NCBI RefSeq assembly: GCF_007670255.1
Contig: NZ_SZVS01000004.1
Coordinates: 248,001 to 312,000, forward strand
From: Paenarthrobacter nicotinovorans
Lineage (GTDB): Bacteria; Actinomycetota; Actinomycetes; Actinomycetales; Micrococcaceae
Reading direction: 5' to 3'
Length of the DNA: 64,000 nucleotides
Position numbers and translations under genes: made by a program. Shown here in pieces: positions 8,214-17,128 of this stretch (position 1 is its first letter; each line of letters starts with the position of its first letter). The notes below the pieces were generated by a model. The model saw only the letters and a list, made by a program, of their open reading frames with translations, was not told the origin of the DNA and ran no database searches.

Positions 8214-8922
8214 GAAGTCATTGGACCTGCAACGCCTGGCTGCAGCCGATCCCGCCGCCGCGGTTACGGAAGAGGAACTGGCCCGAAGCCGGGAAAAGAG
8301 CCTTGCCGTCATGTCCACGGATGCGGTGCAACTGGCTGTCGGTGGATCCGTTGAGCAATTCCACAAGCGGCCACCGCAGCGACGTTGGCGACTGGCAGCG
8401 GGGTTTGGGTTGGCGGCTGCAGCAGTTATGGCTGGTGTTGTCGTGGCTTCCTCCCTGCCATCGCCACCCGCTGAGCAGGCCCGACCCGCCGCTACGCAGT
8501 CCGCTGCCGCACCGGAGACGGATTCGTCCGGGGCTCCACGACTACCCGAAATCGTTGACGCCAAAGCGGCAACGGGGGCTGCCGAAATCGTCGTCGGCGG
8601 CAACGGCAACAAGGCGGCTGTCTCCACGGATGAAGGCGTCAACATCTTCATGGACGCGCTCAACGTGGGAACGCTTGGCCTGAACAGCAGCGGATGCCTG
8701 GCCGGCGTCTACCCCGACGGGCACTCCGGCGGCCTGATCTTCCCGCACGGCACCAAGGTGACCGGATCCGGGGTGGTCTTGCCGGACGGAACGTCGATCA
8801 GCATTGGCCAGCAGTTCTCCTTCGGCGGAGGACTTTCCCCGGAGAACACAGACGTGGGCGAGTGCTCTCCCGACGGTTCGCCGTTTCTGGTCCAGAGCTG
8901 GGTAGGGCTCCCCTCGAAATAG
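8203..8922 (+). CDS. Single-pass membrane protein, putative anti-sigma partner
   Basis: A 239-residue protein coupled to the sigma factor by an eleven-base overlap. A charged cytoplasmic part (1-65) is followed by one transmembrane helix (about 67-87, RLAAGFGLAAAAVMAGVVVA) and an Ala/Pro-rich linker. The external domain (about 125-239) has repeated Gly-rich hairpins such as YPDGHSGGLIFPHGTKVTG. The zinc-binding HxxxCxxC motif of ZAS anti-sigma factors is absent, so the anti-sigma role rests on gene position and topology. I do not recognise the external domain. The next gene is convergent. Confidence 0.65.
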   Translation: MSTKKSLDLQRLAAADPAAAVTEEELARSREKSLAVMSTDAVQLAVGGSVEQFHKRPPQRRWRLAAGFGLAAAAVMAGVVVASSLPSPPAEQARPAATQSAAAPETDSSGAPRLPEIVDAKAATGAAEIVVGGNGNKAAVSTDEGVNIFMDALNVGTLGLNSSGCLAGVYPDGHSGGLIFPHGTKVTGSGVVLPDGTSISIGQQFSFGGGLSPENTDVGECSPDGSPFLVQSWVGLPSK

Positions 8923-8925
8923 ACC

Positions 8926-8986
8926 CGCGAGTTGGCATTTGATGACAATGTTCTTGGGAAACATTGTCAGCAAATGCCAACTCGCG
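8926..8986. repeat. 61-base near-perfect intergenic palindrome
   Basis: A 27-base arm (8926-8952, beginning CGCGAGTTGGCATTTG) pairs with its inverted copy (8960-8986) at 26 of 27 positions around a seven-base loop. It fills the gap between two convergent genes. No strong T-run follows on either strand, so it is not a standard terminator, although the hairpin could stop transcription in both directions. The size and near-perfection suggest a dispersed palindromic element. Confidence 0.75.
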
Positions 8987-8999
8987 GAGCGCCAGGGCT

Positions 9000-11297
9000 C
9001 TACTCGGTGGCCTCGTCCTCCGAAACCGCGTCCTTCAACAGCAGTGCCGTGCCCTGGAAGGGGCCGAGCTCCAGGAAGAAGCTGCCAAGATCGTCCACTT
9101 GGCCCACGTCCTCACCGCTGAACAGATCCTGGACTGTCGCGCCCGGTACCAGGTAGGCAGACTGGATGCTGCCGGCGATGTCCTGGTCGGAGAAGTTCAG
9201 GACCGTCACTTGCACAGCTCCGTCTGCGAGCTGGTTGACCAACACCAGCAGGCCGCGGTTGGACACGTCCGGGACATCCAGCAGGGTGCTGGTGGCGATC
9301 CCGGACTCTTCCCGGACCGTAAGGATCTTTTGGAGGCGGCGGGCGTAGGAGTTCTCGTCCTTGAGCTGCTCCGGCAAGGCGCCGTAGAGGCTGCGGGCCC
9401 GGGGCATGCCGGCCAAGGAGGTCTTTGCATCCGGGCTGGTGCCCATGAGGTCGTGGGCTCCGCGGTTGATCCAACGGGTATCGCCTTGGGAAGTCAGCTC
9501 GCCGACGGTCGCCCGGTCCAGGGCGGTGACTCCGGTGAGGTCCCAACCCGAAAGTGCAAAGACGCCCGGCTGCAGCGCGTTGTACATGGACAGGAGGACA
9601 TGGGCGTCCAACACCTGGGCTTCCTGCTCGGGCGTCATGGCGTCCGGGTCCTTGATACCCAGCGCAGCCATGAGGAAGCTGACGGTGGTGCAGGCGATGC
9701 CGTTGGTGGTGAAGACGGCGTTGTAGGGACCGTTTTCACCAGTGAGCCGTTCGCGCATGGTGTCCTGGACCTTTTCGGCCACTTCGGCGCCGGTGAGTTC
9801 CTCCCCGCCCAGTTCGAAGATGTCGTCCCGGTGGCCGGCTGCGAAGTGCAGGAGTTCGTAGGTCAGCTCATCGTGGTTTTGGAGCGCGTGGACCAAGGAC
9901 GCCTGGTCTACCCCGATCTCCATGGCGAGCTTCAGGGTTAGGCGCAGGAACTCGGTATCACCGGTCACCAGGGCGTAGTGGTAAGCGGGCCTGGTAACAA
10001 AGTCGTAGGAAAGGTCCGCGCCCGACTCCGATTGTGCCTTGATGTCGTCAATGGTGAGGTTGAGTTCCTGGAAAGAGAACCCACCCACCTTGCGGATCAT
10101 GGACCCAATCAGCTGGTTGGCTGCCTCGGACAATGGGTGGCCCTCGGACCAGCCCGGTTCTTCCTCGGCGCTCTTTTCGACGCCAAGGAAGCCATTGGCG
10201 TCCAGCCTCAGCGCTCCCGTGCCCAGATCCAGCAGGGAGTGCAGGGCATCACCGACCACCAGGCGCATGCCGGCGAAAGTGGGGTCAAGCCAGTTGATGG
10301 ACGGCTGGCCTGCCTTGAAGTAGTGGAGATACACCCAGCGGCGTGCCTTGCCGGTGGTGTCGATGATCGCCTTGGTGGCGCTCCAGTTGGTTTCCTTGAC
10401 GCCGGGCTCGTAGAAGATCACACGTTGCAGCCGGCCGATGATGTAGCCCGCCTGCTGAAGGGCCCGTTCTGCCTCCGGGCTGATGTTGACCGAGTCCTCG
10501 TTCTCGGGGACGTCCGGCAACAAATGCCAGTCTTCCTCCGGGATGTCCACCATGTGGTAAATCCCGGGGTAGTCCCGGAAGTTCATTTCGGCCAACCTGA
10601 AGTCGGCGCCCTTGCCGGTGTGGCCGGGAACAATGTCATCGATGATCGTGCCACCGTGCTCCACGGCGACCTCGCACATCTGGCGGAACTCTTCCTCGGT
10701 ACCGAAAGCGGGGTCGATCGCCATGCTGATGCGGTCAAAATGCCCGTCGACGCTGGGGGTTTGCGACCATCCACGGATGCCGCCGGCGAGCTTCACCGGC
10801 CCAGTATGAAGCCCGCGGATGCCAATCTGGCTGAACGCGTCCCACAGCTCCGGATCGCCAAGTGCCGACAGGAACGACTGCCCGCCCTTGGTGATGAAGG
10901 ACAGGGGATAGGCGGTGAACCAGACTGGTGCGCGTTCCACAGCGGCCCGGGGATTGGGCCTGGCATACGAGTTCTGCCACATGCTGGCTTGGCCCGAAAG
11001 CTGCCGCGCCATGGTGTTGGCGTCGCCGAGCATGGACTGGTTTCTCAGCCAGTCGACATACGTCTTGTTGAGGCCGTCGAATTCCAGCGAGGGACGCGCG
11101 GCAAAAAATTGACGACGGCGGGCGATCGGCCGGAGCGCTTTGGGGCGGGCAGGGTAGAACTGCTCGTCAAACGTGATCTCAGGTGACTCTGTGGCCGTTT
11201 CCTCGGTTTCCTGGGGTTCATCCTGCGTTTCCACCTGTGTTTCGGCTGGACCAGCGCTGACTTCTGCCGCGCTCTCGTTGACTACAGGCTCCCGCAC
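9000..11297 (-). CDS. GH13 alpha-glucosidase-fold enzyme, trehalose synthase-like
   Basis: A 765-residue glycoside hydrolase family 13 protein. It most resembles the maltose-trehalose interconverting enzymes reported from Arthrobacter. Region I reads DIVPGHTG (about 221-228). The nucleophile is D366 in [10 protein letters not shown], the general acid E411 in FQELNL, and the third acid D476 in ALQNHDE. Residues 1-45 form an acidic, Glu/Thr-rich extension of unknown role. The GTG start at 11297 has AAAGGAGAA just upstream. It may make the compatible solute trehalose; hydrolase or sucrose-acting alternatives cannot be excluded. It stands alone and converges on the sigma-factor operon. Confidence 0.75.
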   Translation of the reverse strand: MREPVVNESAAEVSAGPAETQVETQDEPQETEETATESPEITFDEQFYPARPKALRPIARRRQFFAARPSLEFDGLNKTYVDWLRNQSMLGDANTMARQLSGQASMWQNSYARPNPRAAVERAPVWFTAYPLSFITKGGQSFLSALGDPELWDAFSQIGIRGLHTGPVKLAGGIRGWSQTPSVDGHFDRISMAIDPAFGTEEEFRQMCEVAVEHGGTIIDDIVPGHTGKGADFRLAEMNFRDYPGIYHMVDIPEEDWHLLPDVPENEDSVNISPEAERALQQAGYIIGRLQRVIFYEPGVKETNWSATKAIIDTTGKARRWVYLHYFKAGQPSINWLDPTFAGMRLVVGDALHSLLDLGTGALRLDANGFLGVEKSAEEEPGWSEGHPLSEAANQLIGSMIRKVGGFSFQELNLTIDDIKAQSESGADLSYDFVTRPAYHYALVTGDTEFLRLTLKLAMEIGVDQASLVHALQNHDELTYELLHFAAGHRDDIFELGGEELTGAEVAEKVQDTMRERLTGENGPYNAVFTTNGIACTTVSFLMAALGIKDPDAMTPEQEAQVLDAHVLLSMYNALQPGVFALSGWDLTGVTALDRATVGELTSQGDTRWINRGAHDLMGTSPDAKTSLAGMPRARSLYGALPEQLKDENSYARRLQKILTVREESGIATSTLLDVPDVSNRGLLVLVNQLADGAVQVTVLNFSDQDIAGSIQSAYLVPGATVQDLFSGEDVGQVDDLGSFFLELGPFQGTALLLKDAVSEDEATE

Positions 11298-11469
11298 AGC
11301 ATTCTCCTTTACGTGGCCGCCGCATCAGCGCCGACCGTCCGAGGGGTCATTCAACAGGTCACGTACCCGGGAGTACCCGGCGTAATCATGCTAAGCATCC
11401 TTGGCAGCTGTTTGTCGACCTCAAGGAGAAGTGAGTCATGCCTTCTCAGGCTTCATTGCCGCCAGCCTA

Positions 11470-12270
11470 TTAGTAGACAGAGCCTTCCAACACCTCTGAC
11501 AGACGCCCTGCCGCCCGCCTGAGCTCCGGCACCGCGGCCCGCAACGCCGGTTCCGTGGCCGACTCCACGGGGCTTGTCAGGGCAATGGACTCACTGGGCC
11601 GGCCACTCCGATGCGGAACGGCAATGGCTATGGAAAGGACGCCGGTGGCACGTTCGTCTTCGGAGTAGGCGTAGTCGCTGCCTTCTTCCGGCAACCGCCC
11701 GCGGAGTTCTTCAATGGTGAAGGTGTCCTTCTCGTGGCCCGCGCCGATTGCAGCTGCCGTCGCTTGCTCCAGTTCAGTCTCCGAGGCTGATGCCAGAAGG
11801 ATCTTCCCTGCAGCGCCCACCGTCAGCGGGAGGCGTTTACCCAGGGGAAGGTCGTAGCGAAGCGGTGATTCGCCGTCGACGCGGGCTACAAGGATGCGTT
11901 CGAAGCCGAGCCGGGTGTACAGCGAGGCAGTAAGTCCAGTTTGCGAGGCAACCTGCTGGAGGATCGGACGGGCAGCGACCACCAAGGGATCGTTTTCCAG
12001 ATAGCTGCGGGCCGCGGGAAGGACTGCCGGGCCAACGCGGTACGACTTGTCGGTCTGGCTCACCATGCCGAAATCCTGAAGGACGCGCAGGATGCGGAGA
12101 GTGGTGGGCAGGCTCATGCCGCAGGTCCTGGCGAGATCGCTCAGCCTTTGGGGACGTTCGGCCCGCTGCAGCTCGGCAAAAACCTCCATGGCCCTGGAGA
12201 GGGAACGCATGTTGGCGGCCTTGGGGCTGTCCTCGGATGCTGTGGCTGAGTGCGTGGAGCTCAGGGTCAT
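11470..12270 (-). CDS. IclR-family regulator of the adjacent tct operon (predicted)
   Basis: A 266-residue IclR protein. The winged helix (about 20-80) includes RSLSRAMEVFAELQRAERPQRLSDLARTCGMSLPTTLRILRVLQ, and the effector domain follows with LGKRLPLTVGAAGKILLAS and YAYSEDERATGVLSIAIAVP. It is divergent from tctBAC across 137 bases that hold a promoter-like TTGACA and a nine-base-arm palindrome (12350-12378), so it most likely controls that operon and itself. The inducer is presumably the organic acid carried or degraded by the operon. Confidence 0.9.
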   Translation of the reverse strand: MTLSSTHSATASEDSPKAANMRSLSRAMEVFAELQRAERPQRLSDLARTCGMSLPTTLRILRVLQDFGMVSQTDKSYRVGPAVLPAARSYLENDPLVVAARPILQQVASQTGLTASLYTRLGFERILVARVDGESPLRYDLPLGKRLPLTVGAAGKILLASASETELEQATAAAIGAGHEKDTFTIEELRGRLPEEGSDYAYSEDERATGVLSIAIAVPHRSGRPSESIALTSPVESATEPALRAAVPELRRAAGRLSEVLEGSVY

Positions 12271-12298
12271 CCTTCCATTCTATGTAAGTTGCTTGCGC

Positions 12299-12327
12299 TT
12301 GACAGGCCATGTGTCTCCTGTCACTAT
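12299..12327 (+). promoter_or_regulatory. Possible promoter of the tctBAC operon
   Basis: A perfect TTGACA (12299-12304) is followed by 17 bases and CACTAT (12322-12327), a weak -10. The palindrome at 12350-12378 would then lie just downstream of the start point, a position suited to repression. The -10 matches the consensus at only three positions, so this is tentative. Confidence 0.35.
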
Positions 12328-12349
12328 TTCTCCATACGCAATACTCTTT

Positions 12350-12378
12350 CATTCTGTGAAATCTAAATCCACAGAATG
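12350..12378. promoter_or_regulatory. Palindromic operator, CATTCTGTG arms
   Basis: CATTCTGTG (12350-12358) and its exact inverse CACAGAATG (12370-12378) are separated by an AT-rich 11-base spacer. The site is 30 bases before tctB in the IclR-tctB divergent region. IclR proteins bind such spaced inverted repeats, so this is the best candidate site for the regulator at 11470-12270. Confidence 0.55.
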
Positions 12379-12407
12379 TAGGCAACACCAATCGCAAGAA
12401 GGAAACC

Positions 12408-12911
12408 ATGACAACGGAGTCACTTATTGCCGAGCCCCGGCTCAAGGGGCGCATAGCGAAGTCGGTGCTCACGGGTATCGGCGCTTTCGTCGTAGTGGGC
12501 GTCTACGTACTCGTCAGCTCCATTGAGCTGGGCCTCTGGACAACCCTCGGCCCCGGGCCGGGAATGTTCCCCTTCGCCATGGGCGTCCTGCTGGTGGCCA
12601 TGTCTGTCCTGTGGCTCCTCCAGGAGCTCCGGAGCCCCAGCGAAACGCCGGACGGTGTGGACGGGCGTCTGGTGATCGCCGTCGTCGTAAGCCTCGCGGT
12701 CCTGGCCGCAGTGCTCGACCTCATCGGCTTCCAACTGAGCATGTTCCTCTTCCTGCTCTACCACCTGAAGGTGCGCGGACGCCGCGGCTGGGTTTCCTCG
12801 CTGATCATCGCGGTGGCCGGCAGTTTCGGAGCGTTCTATGCCTTCAACTACGGACTTAACGTCTCCCTGCCGACGGCGGGCATTCCCCTTTTGAACTCGA
12901 TCGGACTCTAG
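12408..12911 (+). CDS. tctB: Tripartite tricarboxylate transporter, TctB small subunit
   Basis: A 167-residue membrane protein with four hydrophobic segments. An early TM carries VGVYVLVSSIELGLWTTLGPGPGMFPFAMG, the stretch typical of TctB proteins, where GPGxFP is conserved. It pairs with TctA to form the membrane part of a sodium- or proton-coupled, binding-protein-dependent carboxylate importer. AAGAAGGAAA precedes the ATG. tctA follows after two bases, so the two are coupled. Confidence 0.9.
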   Translation: MTTESLIAEPRLKGRIAKSVLTGIGAFVVVGVYVLVSSIELGLWTTLGPGPGMFPFAMGVLLVAMSVLWLLQELRSPSETPDGVDGRLVIAVVVSLAVLAAVLDLIGFQLSMFLFLLYHLKVRGRRGWVSSLIIAVAGSFGAFYAFNYGLNVSLPTAGIPLLNSIGL

Positions 12912-12913
12912 CC

Positions 12914-14416
12914 GTGGATACACTCAACGAACTCATGGGCGGCTTCGCTGCCGCCATGACGTGGCAGAACCTGATTTTTGCCTTCCTCGGATGCCTCCTG
13001 GGCACCATCATTGGCGTGCTGCCCGGAATCGGGCCGGTGGCCGGCGTCGCCCTCCTCATCCCGCTGACCATGAACCTGGACGCGACCGGCGCCATCATCA
13101 TGCTCTGTGCCATCTTCTATGGGACGGCGTACGGCGGAACCATCACCAGCGTCCTGCTGAACACTCCCGGGGAAGCGGCCTCGGCGATCACCACGATCGA
13201 CGGTTATGCGATGACCAAGATCGGCAAGGCCGGAGCGGCACTGACCATCGCCGCCGTCGGGTCCTTCGTGGGCGGAACCATAGCCACGCTGGGCCTCGTG
13301 GCCGCAGCCAAGCCACTGGGCGAGATGGGCCTGCTGGTCGGGCCGCCGGAGTTCTTCGCCCTCATGGTGGTGGGAATCTCGCTGCTCGTGGCGCTCGCCG
13401 GAAAGTCCATGGTCAAAGCGCTGATCTCCGGTGCCCTGGGCCTGCTGATCTCCATGATCGGCATCGACCCCGTGGCAGGCGCACCCCGCTTCACCTTCGG
13501 CTCGGACAACCTCTTGGACGGCGTCAGTTTCGTAGCCGTGATCGTCGGTGTCTTCGGCCTGTCCGAGATCCTTTCCTACCGCAAGGACACCAGCACGTCG
13601 GTGGTGCACGCTCCGGGGCTGCGCTCCTTGCTCCCGAACCGGACCGAGTGGCGCCGCAGCACACCATCGATGGCACGCGGAACCGGCATCGGATTCGGGC
13701 TGGGACTGATCCCGGGCATGACCGGCTCGGTGTCCTCGTTGCTGGCCTACGGTGCGGAAAAGAAGTTCTCCAAGTACCGCAACGAACTGGGCAAGGGTGC
13801 CATTGAGGGAGTCGCTGGCCCTGAGACGGCCAACAACGCCCACGCCAACGCGGCACTGATTCCCCTCTTTACCCTTGGTATCCCGGCGTCGCCGACCATC
13901 GCTGTTCTCATGGGTGCGTTCCTCCAGCAGGGACTGACTCCGGGGCCGACCCTCTTCACCGAGCACTCCGAGATCGCCTGGGCCATCATCGCCAGCCTCT
14001 TCATCGGCAACCTGTTGCTGCTGCTCCTGAACGTTCCGTTGGTAGGCCTGTGGACCTCGATCCTCCGGGTGCCTGCACCGATCCTGACCGCACTGATCCT
14101 TCTCTTCATGGTGATCGGCGCCTACACGATCAACTTCAACGTCTTCGATGTCTTTGTGATGATCGCCTTCGGCTTGCTCGGCCTTGCCCTGCGGCATCTC
14201 GACATCCCCCTGGCCCCCATGGTCTTGACGCTTGTCCTGGGTCCCCTCATGGAGCGCTCGCTGCGTGAGTCGCTGGAGATCTCCCAGGGCGACTTCGGAA
14301 TCTTCCTCAACCGTCCCATCTCGGTGGTGCTCATCGGCATCGGGTTGCTGATCGTCCTAAGCCCGCTCCTGAAGCTGCGCAAGCCGAAGGCGCTCACCGA
14401 GGACCCGGAAACCTAA
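12914..14416 (+). CDS. tctA: Tripartite tricarboxylate transporter, TctA large subunit
   Basis: A 500-residue polytopic protein with about 11-12 membrane segments. The family signature is LGTIIGVLPGIGPVAGVALLIP near residues 30-55 and its second copy GLGLIPGMTGSVSSLLAYGAEK near 255-280, together with YGTAYGGTITSVLLNTPG. TctA is the translocation subunit. It starts with GTG two bases after tctB. The adjoining TctC supplies the substrate, thought to be a di- or tricarboxylate or a related acid. Confidence 0.95.
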   Translation: MDTLNELMGGFAAAMTWQNLIFAFLGCLLGTIIGVLPGIGPVAGVALLIPLTMNLDATGAIIMLCAIFYGTAYGGTITSVLLNTPGEAASAITTIDGYAMTKIGKAGAALTIAAVGSFVGGTIATLGLVAAAKPLGEMGLLVGPPEFFALMVVGISLLVALAGKSMVKALISGALGLLISMIGIDPVAGAPRFTFGSDNLLDGVSFVAVIVGVFGLSEILSYRKDTSTSVVHAPGLRSLLPNRTEWRRSTPSMARGTGIGFGLGLIPGMTGSVSSLLAYGAEKKFSKYRNELGKGAIEGVAGPETANNAHANAALIPLFTLGIPASPTIAVLMGAFLQQGLTPGPTLFTEHSEIAWAIIASLFIGNLLLLLLNVPLVGLWTSILRVPAPILTALILLFMVIGAYTINFNVFDVFVMIAFGLLGLALRHLDIPLAPMVLTLVLGPLMERSLRESLEISQGDFGIFLNRPISVVLIGIGLLIVLSPLLKLRKPKALTEDPET

Positions 14417-14461
14417 ACCGCAACCACTCACCCCCAACCCATACTTCAAAGGAGAAGAACC

Positions 14462-15463
14462 ATGCCCCGTACGCGCGTGATCGCAGCTTTCGCTGCCGTA
14501 ACCCTGATGGCCCTCACGGGCTGTGGTGCCAACGCCGGTGCCGCGAACAACACAGCAGACGATTTCCCCAAGAAGGGAAAGTCGATCGACCTGATCGTTT
14601 CCTTCTCCTCCGGTGGAGCCGTGGACACTGCGGCCCGACTGGTCCAGCCGATCCTCGAAAAGGAACTTGGCACCAACGTCGAGGTCATCAACAAGCCTGG
14701 TGCCGGTGGCCAGATCGGCTACACGCAGCTGACCAGTGCCAAGCCGGACGGCTACACCATCGGCGCCACCGGTTCCCCGTCCGTGGTTGTTTCCCCGTTG
14801 GACCCGGCCCGTGGTGCCAAGTACACCCGGGAAAGCTTCCAGCCGCTGGGCCGCCAGGTGATCGACCCCACCGTGATCGCGGTCCAGCCGGACAGCCCCT
14901 ACAAAACGCTCAAGGAACTCCTTGACGCCGCGAAGGCAAAGCCCAAGTCCATGACGGCCAGCACTACGGGCCTCCAGACCGGCGAGCACTTCGCACTCGC
15001 GCAGATGCAGGAAACCACGGGAGCCGAGTTCGCCCCCGTGCACTTCTCCGAGGGCGCGTCCCAGGCAACCACTGCCTTCCTGGGCAGGCACGTGGACATC
15101 CTGGTGGCCAACGTCAGCGATGTGACCGACCTGTCGAAGCAGGGCAAGGCCCGGGTGCTCGGCGTCATGACGGCGGAACGCGCTCCGTCCCTGCCGGACG
15201 TCCCCACGTTCAAGGAATCCGGCTACGAGCTTGAAGCAGGCACGGTCCGTGGCTATTCCGCACCGGCAGGCCTGCCCGACGCCGTCGCCAAGAAGATCGA
15301 AGCAGCCCTGCAGAAGGCGATCGAGGATCCCACTGTGGTCCAAAAGATGAAGGACCTGGGCCTCGAGACGAGCTACCTGAACGGCGCGGACTACAAGCAG
15401 TTCTGGGCCTCCCAGGAAGACGGCTTCAAGAAGGTCCTGCCGATGGTCCAGAAGAAGGACTAG
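14462..15463 (+). CDS. tctC: Tripartite tricarboxylate transporter binding protein, TctC
   Basis: A 333-residue lipoprotein. The signal peptide has a lipobox ALTGC, with Cys at about 22. The mature protein is a Bug-family binding fold; KGKSIDLIVSFSSGGAVDTAAR and NKPGAGGQIGYTQL are typical ligand-loop segments. It captures a carboxylate outside the membrane for TctAB. AAAGGAG precedes the ATG. Bug proteins bind diverse acids and amides, so the ligand cannot be inferred from sequence alone. Confidence 0.93.
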   Translation: MPRTRVIAAFAAVTLMALTGCGANAGAANNTADDFPKKGKSIDLIVSFSSGGAVDTAARLVQPILEKELGTNVEVINKPGAGGQIGYTQLTSAKPDGYTIGATGSPSVVVSPLDPARGAKYTRESFQPLGRQVIDPTVIAVQPDSPYKTLKELLDAAKAKPKSMTASTTGLQTGEHFALAQMQETTGAEFAPVHFSEGASQATTAFLGRHVDILVANVSDVTDLSKQGKARVLGVMTAERAPSLPDVPTFKESGYELEAGTVRGYSAPAGLPDAVAKKIEAALQKAIEDPTVVQKMKDLGLETSYLNGADYKQFWASQEDGFKKVLPMVQKKD

Positions 15464-15497
15464 CCGGTCCCCGCACCATTTAGAAAGAAGACACACC

Positions 15498-16130
15498 ATG
15501 TCCACTCCCGTCCTCGAAGACCTCGATACGAACTTCCCCCGCCCCGACCATGACGTTCTTGGCCGCCTCGCGAAATTGCCCGCAGCCAACATCGGCGATG
15601 CCATGGACCGCCTGGGGGTCGCCGACTCGGCCATCCAGGCAATCTGGTCCGGCGCACGCCTGGCTGGACCGGCCTTCACCGTCTGGACCCGCCCCGGAGA
15701 CAACCAAGGCATCCACCGGGCCCTCCAGCTGGCCCAAGCCGGCGACGTCATTGTGGTTGCCGGTGGAGGAGATGAATCCAGGGCCCTTCTTGGCGAACTG
15801 ATCGGCGAGCGGGCCATTAACCTGGGGATCGCAGGCTTTGCCATCGACGGCGCTGCAAGGGACGCCGAGGCCTTGGGCGAGATCGGGATGCCCGTCTTCG
15901 CCCGAGCCATCACGCCGGCCGGCCCCTACAAGAACGGTCCTTCGAGACTTGGCACCCCCGTCTCCTTTGGCGGCGTTCCCGTGCTGCCCGGAGACATCAT
16001 CATCGGCGACTCCGACGGCGTGGTGGTCGTTCCCCGCGAGCAGGCGGCCGCCGTCGCCGATGCTGCCGAAACCGTCTTCGCAGACGAAAGCAACCGCCGC
16101 GCCGCGATCATCGCGAACCGCCAAAAATAA
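15498..16130 (+). CDS. RraA-family aldolase/decarboxylase-like protein
   Basis: A 210-residue member of the RraA/HMG-aldolase family, a group including 4-hydroxy-4-methyl-2-oxoglutarate aldolase, 4-carboxy-4-hydroxy-2-oxoadipate aldolase and oxaloacetate decarboxylase. Conserved stretches are ANIGDAMDRLG (about 31-41), DVIVVAGGGDESRALLGELI (about 83-102), GFAIDGAARDAE with the Arg and Asp used for substrate and metal, and GDIIIGDSDGVVVVP. Placed between tctC and a dehydrogenase, it probably cleaves or decarboxylates the imported acid or its oxidised product. An RNase E regulator role is unlikely in an actinobacterial catabolic operon. Confidence 0.85.
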   Translation: MSTPVLEDLDTNFPRPDHDVLGRLAKLPAANIGDAMDRLGVADSAIQAIWSGARLAGPAFTVWTRPGDNQGIHRALQLAQAGDVIVVAGGGDESRALLGELIGERAINLGIAGFAIDGAARDAEALGEIGMPVFARAITPAGPYKNGPSRLGTPVSFGGVPVLPGDIIIGDSDGVVVVPREQAAAVADAAETVFADESNRRAAIIANRQK

Positions 16131-16140
16131 GGCACCGCAC

Positions 16141-16195
16141 CACGGCTTGACCTGCCTGGCCGAACCTCCCGGCCCGGCAGGTCCCTGTCGCCGTG
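16141..16195 (+). terminator. Intra-operon stem-loop
   Basis: CACGGC (16141-16146) pairs with GCCGTG (16190-16195), and inside this GACCTGCC (16149-16156) pairs with GGCAGGTC (16176-16183). No T-run follows, so it may limit read-through or stabilise the upstream mRNA rather than stop transcription fully. It lies in the 109-base gap before the dehydrogenase gene. Confidence 0.35.
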
Positions 16196-16239
16196 CCCGC
16201 TGAAGCTCCAGCCCTGAACCCCGAACGAAAGACAAGATC

Positions 16240-17031
16240 ATGACAGTTTGCACCGTTATTGGCCTCGGAGAAGCCGGAGCCACCTACGCATCGGCACTGG
16301 TTGCCGCAGGTCACCAGGTCAAGGGTTTCGACCCCGTGGCGCCCACCACCCCGGCCGGCGTCGTCCGCGCCTCCACCGCTGCGGAAGCTTGCCAGGGAGC
16401 CGACGTCGTCCTGGTCCTGACGGGAGCAGCGGCAGCCCCGGCGGTCGCAGCGGAATGCCTTCCGTTGCTGGCCAAGGGCAGCTGCTATGCGGACCTCACG
16501 TCCTCTTCACCGCACGTGATGCAGGAATTGAGCCGGATCCCCTCCGAGGCGGACTTTGCCGACGTCGCGATTCTTGGTCCGGTTCCTACGCAAGGCGCCA
16601 AGACTCCGCTGATGGTCAGCGGCCCCGGCTCCGAGGCTGTAGCCGCTCTGCTCGCTCCGCTGGGTGCCGACGTCGAAATTGCCGACGGCGAACCGGGCGC
16701 TGCGATGGCGCATAAGCTTTTGCGGAGCGTCCTGATGAAGGGACTGGCATCGGTGGTGGTTGAGGCCGTCACCGCGGGCCGGGCAGCCGGGCTCGAGGGC
16801 TGGATCCGGGACCAGATCGCACGTCAGCTTGCCGGCGACGGCCAAGCCGTCATCGATCGGTTCCTGGTAGGAACGGCAAAGCATGCGCAGCGCCGGTCGA
16901 AGGAAATGCAGGACACCGCGAGCTTCCTTGCGGACGACCTGAAGGTTCCAGCCGAAATGACGACGGCGGCAGCCGCGGCTTTGACACGGATTGCCAGCGA
17001 AGCGGTAGAGCCGGTGGCGGCAGTGCGCTGA
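16240..17031 (+). CDS. NAD(P)-dependent hydroxyacid dehydrogenase-like protein
   Basis: A 263-residue protein of the 6-phosphogluconate/3-hydroxyisobutyrate dehydrogenase superfamily. The N-terminal Rossmann motif is VIGLGEAGATYASAL (about 5-19) and an adenine-ribose binding Asp follows in GFDP. The C-terminal part (about 150-263), with MAHKLLRSVLMKGLASVVVEAV and Lys in the catalytic-helix position, resembles the DUF1932 type. It would oxidise a hydroxy acid, possibly upstream of the RraA-type aldolase in the same operon. The exact substrate is unknown. Confidence 0.8.
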   Translation: MTVCTVIGLGEAGATYASALVAAGHQVKGFDPVAPTTPAGVVRASTAAEACQGADVVLVLTGAAAAPAVAAECLPLLAKGSCYADLTSSSPHVMQELSRIPSEADFADVAILGPVPTQGAKTPLMVSGPGSEAVAALLAPLGADVEIADGEPGAAMAHKLLRSVLMKGLASVVVEAVTAGRAAGLEGWIRDQIARQLAGDGQAVIDRFLVGTAKHAQRRSKEMQDTASFLADDLKVPAEMTTAAAAALTRIASEAVEPVAAVR

Positions 17032-17128
17032 GCTGCAGTATTGCGCTCACGGATACAGCAGGAAGAATCGGGACTAGAGAAACAATGAAGTACTCAGCGG
17101 AAACGCGATCCCTGTCAGGAGCAGCACC

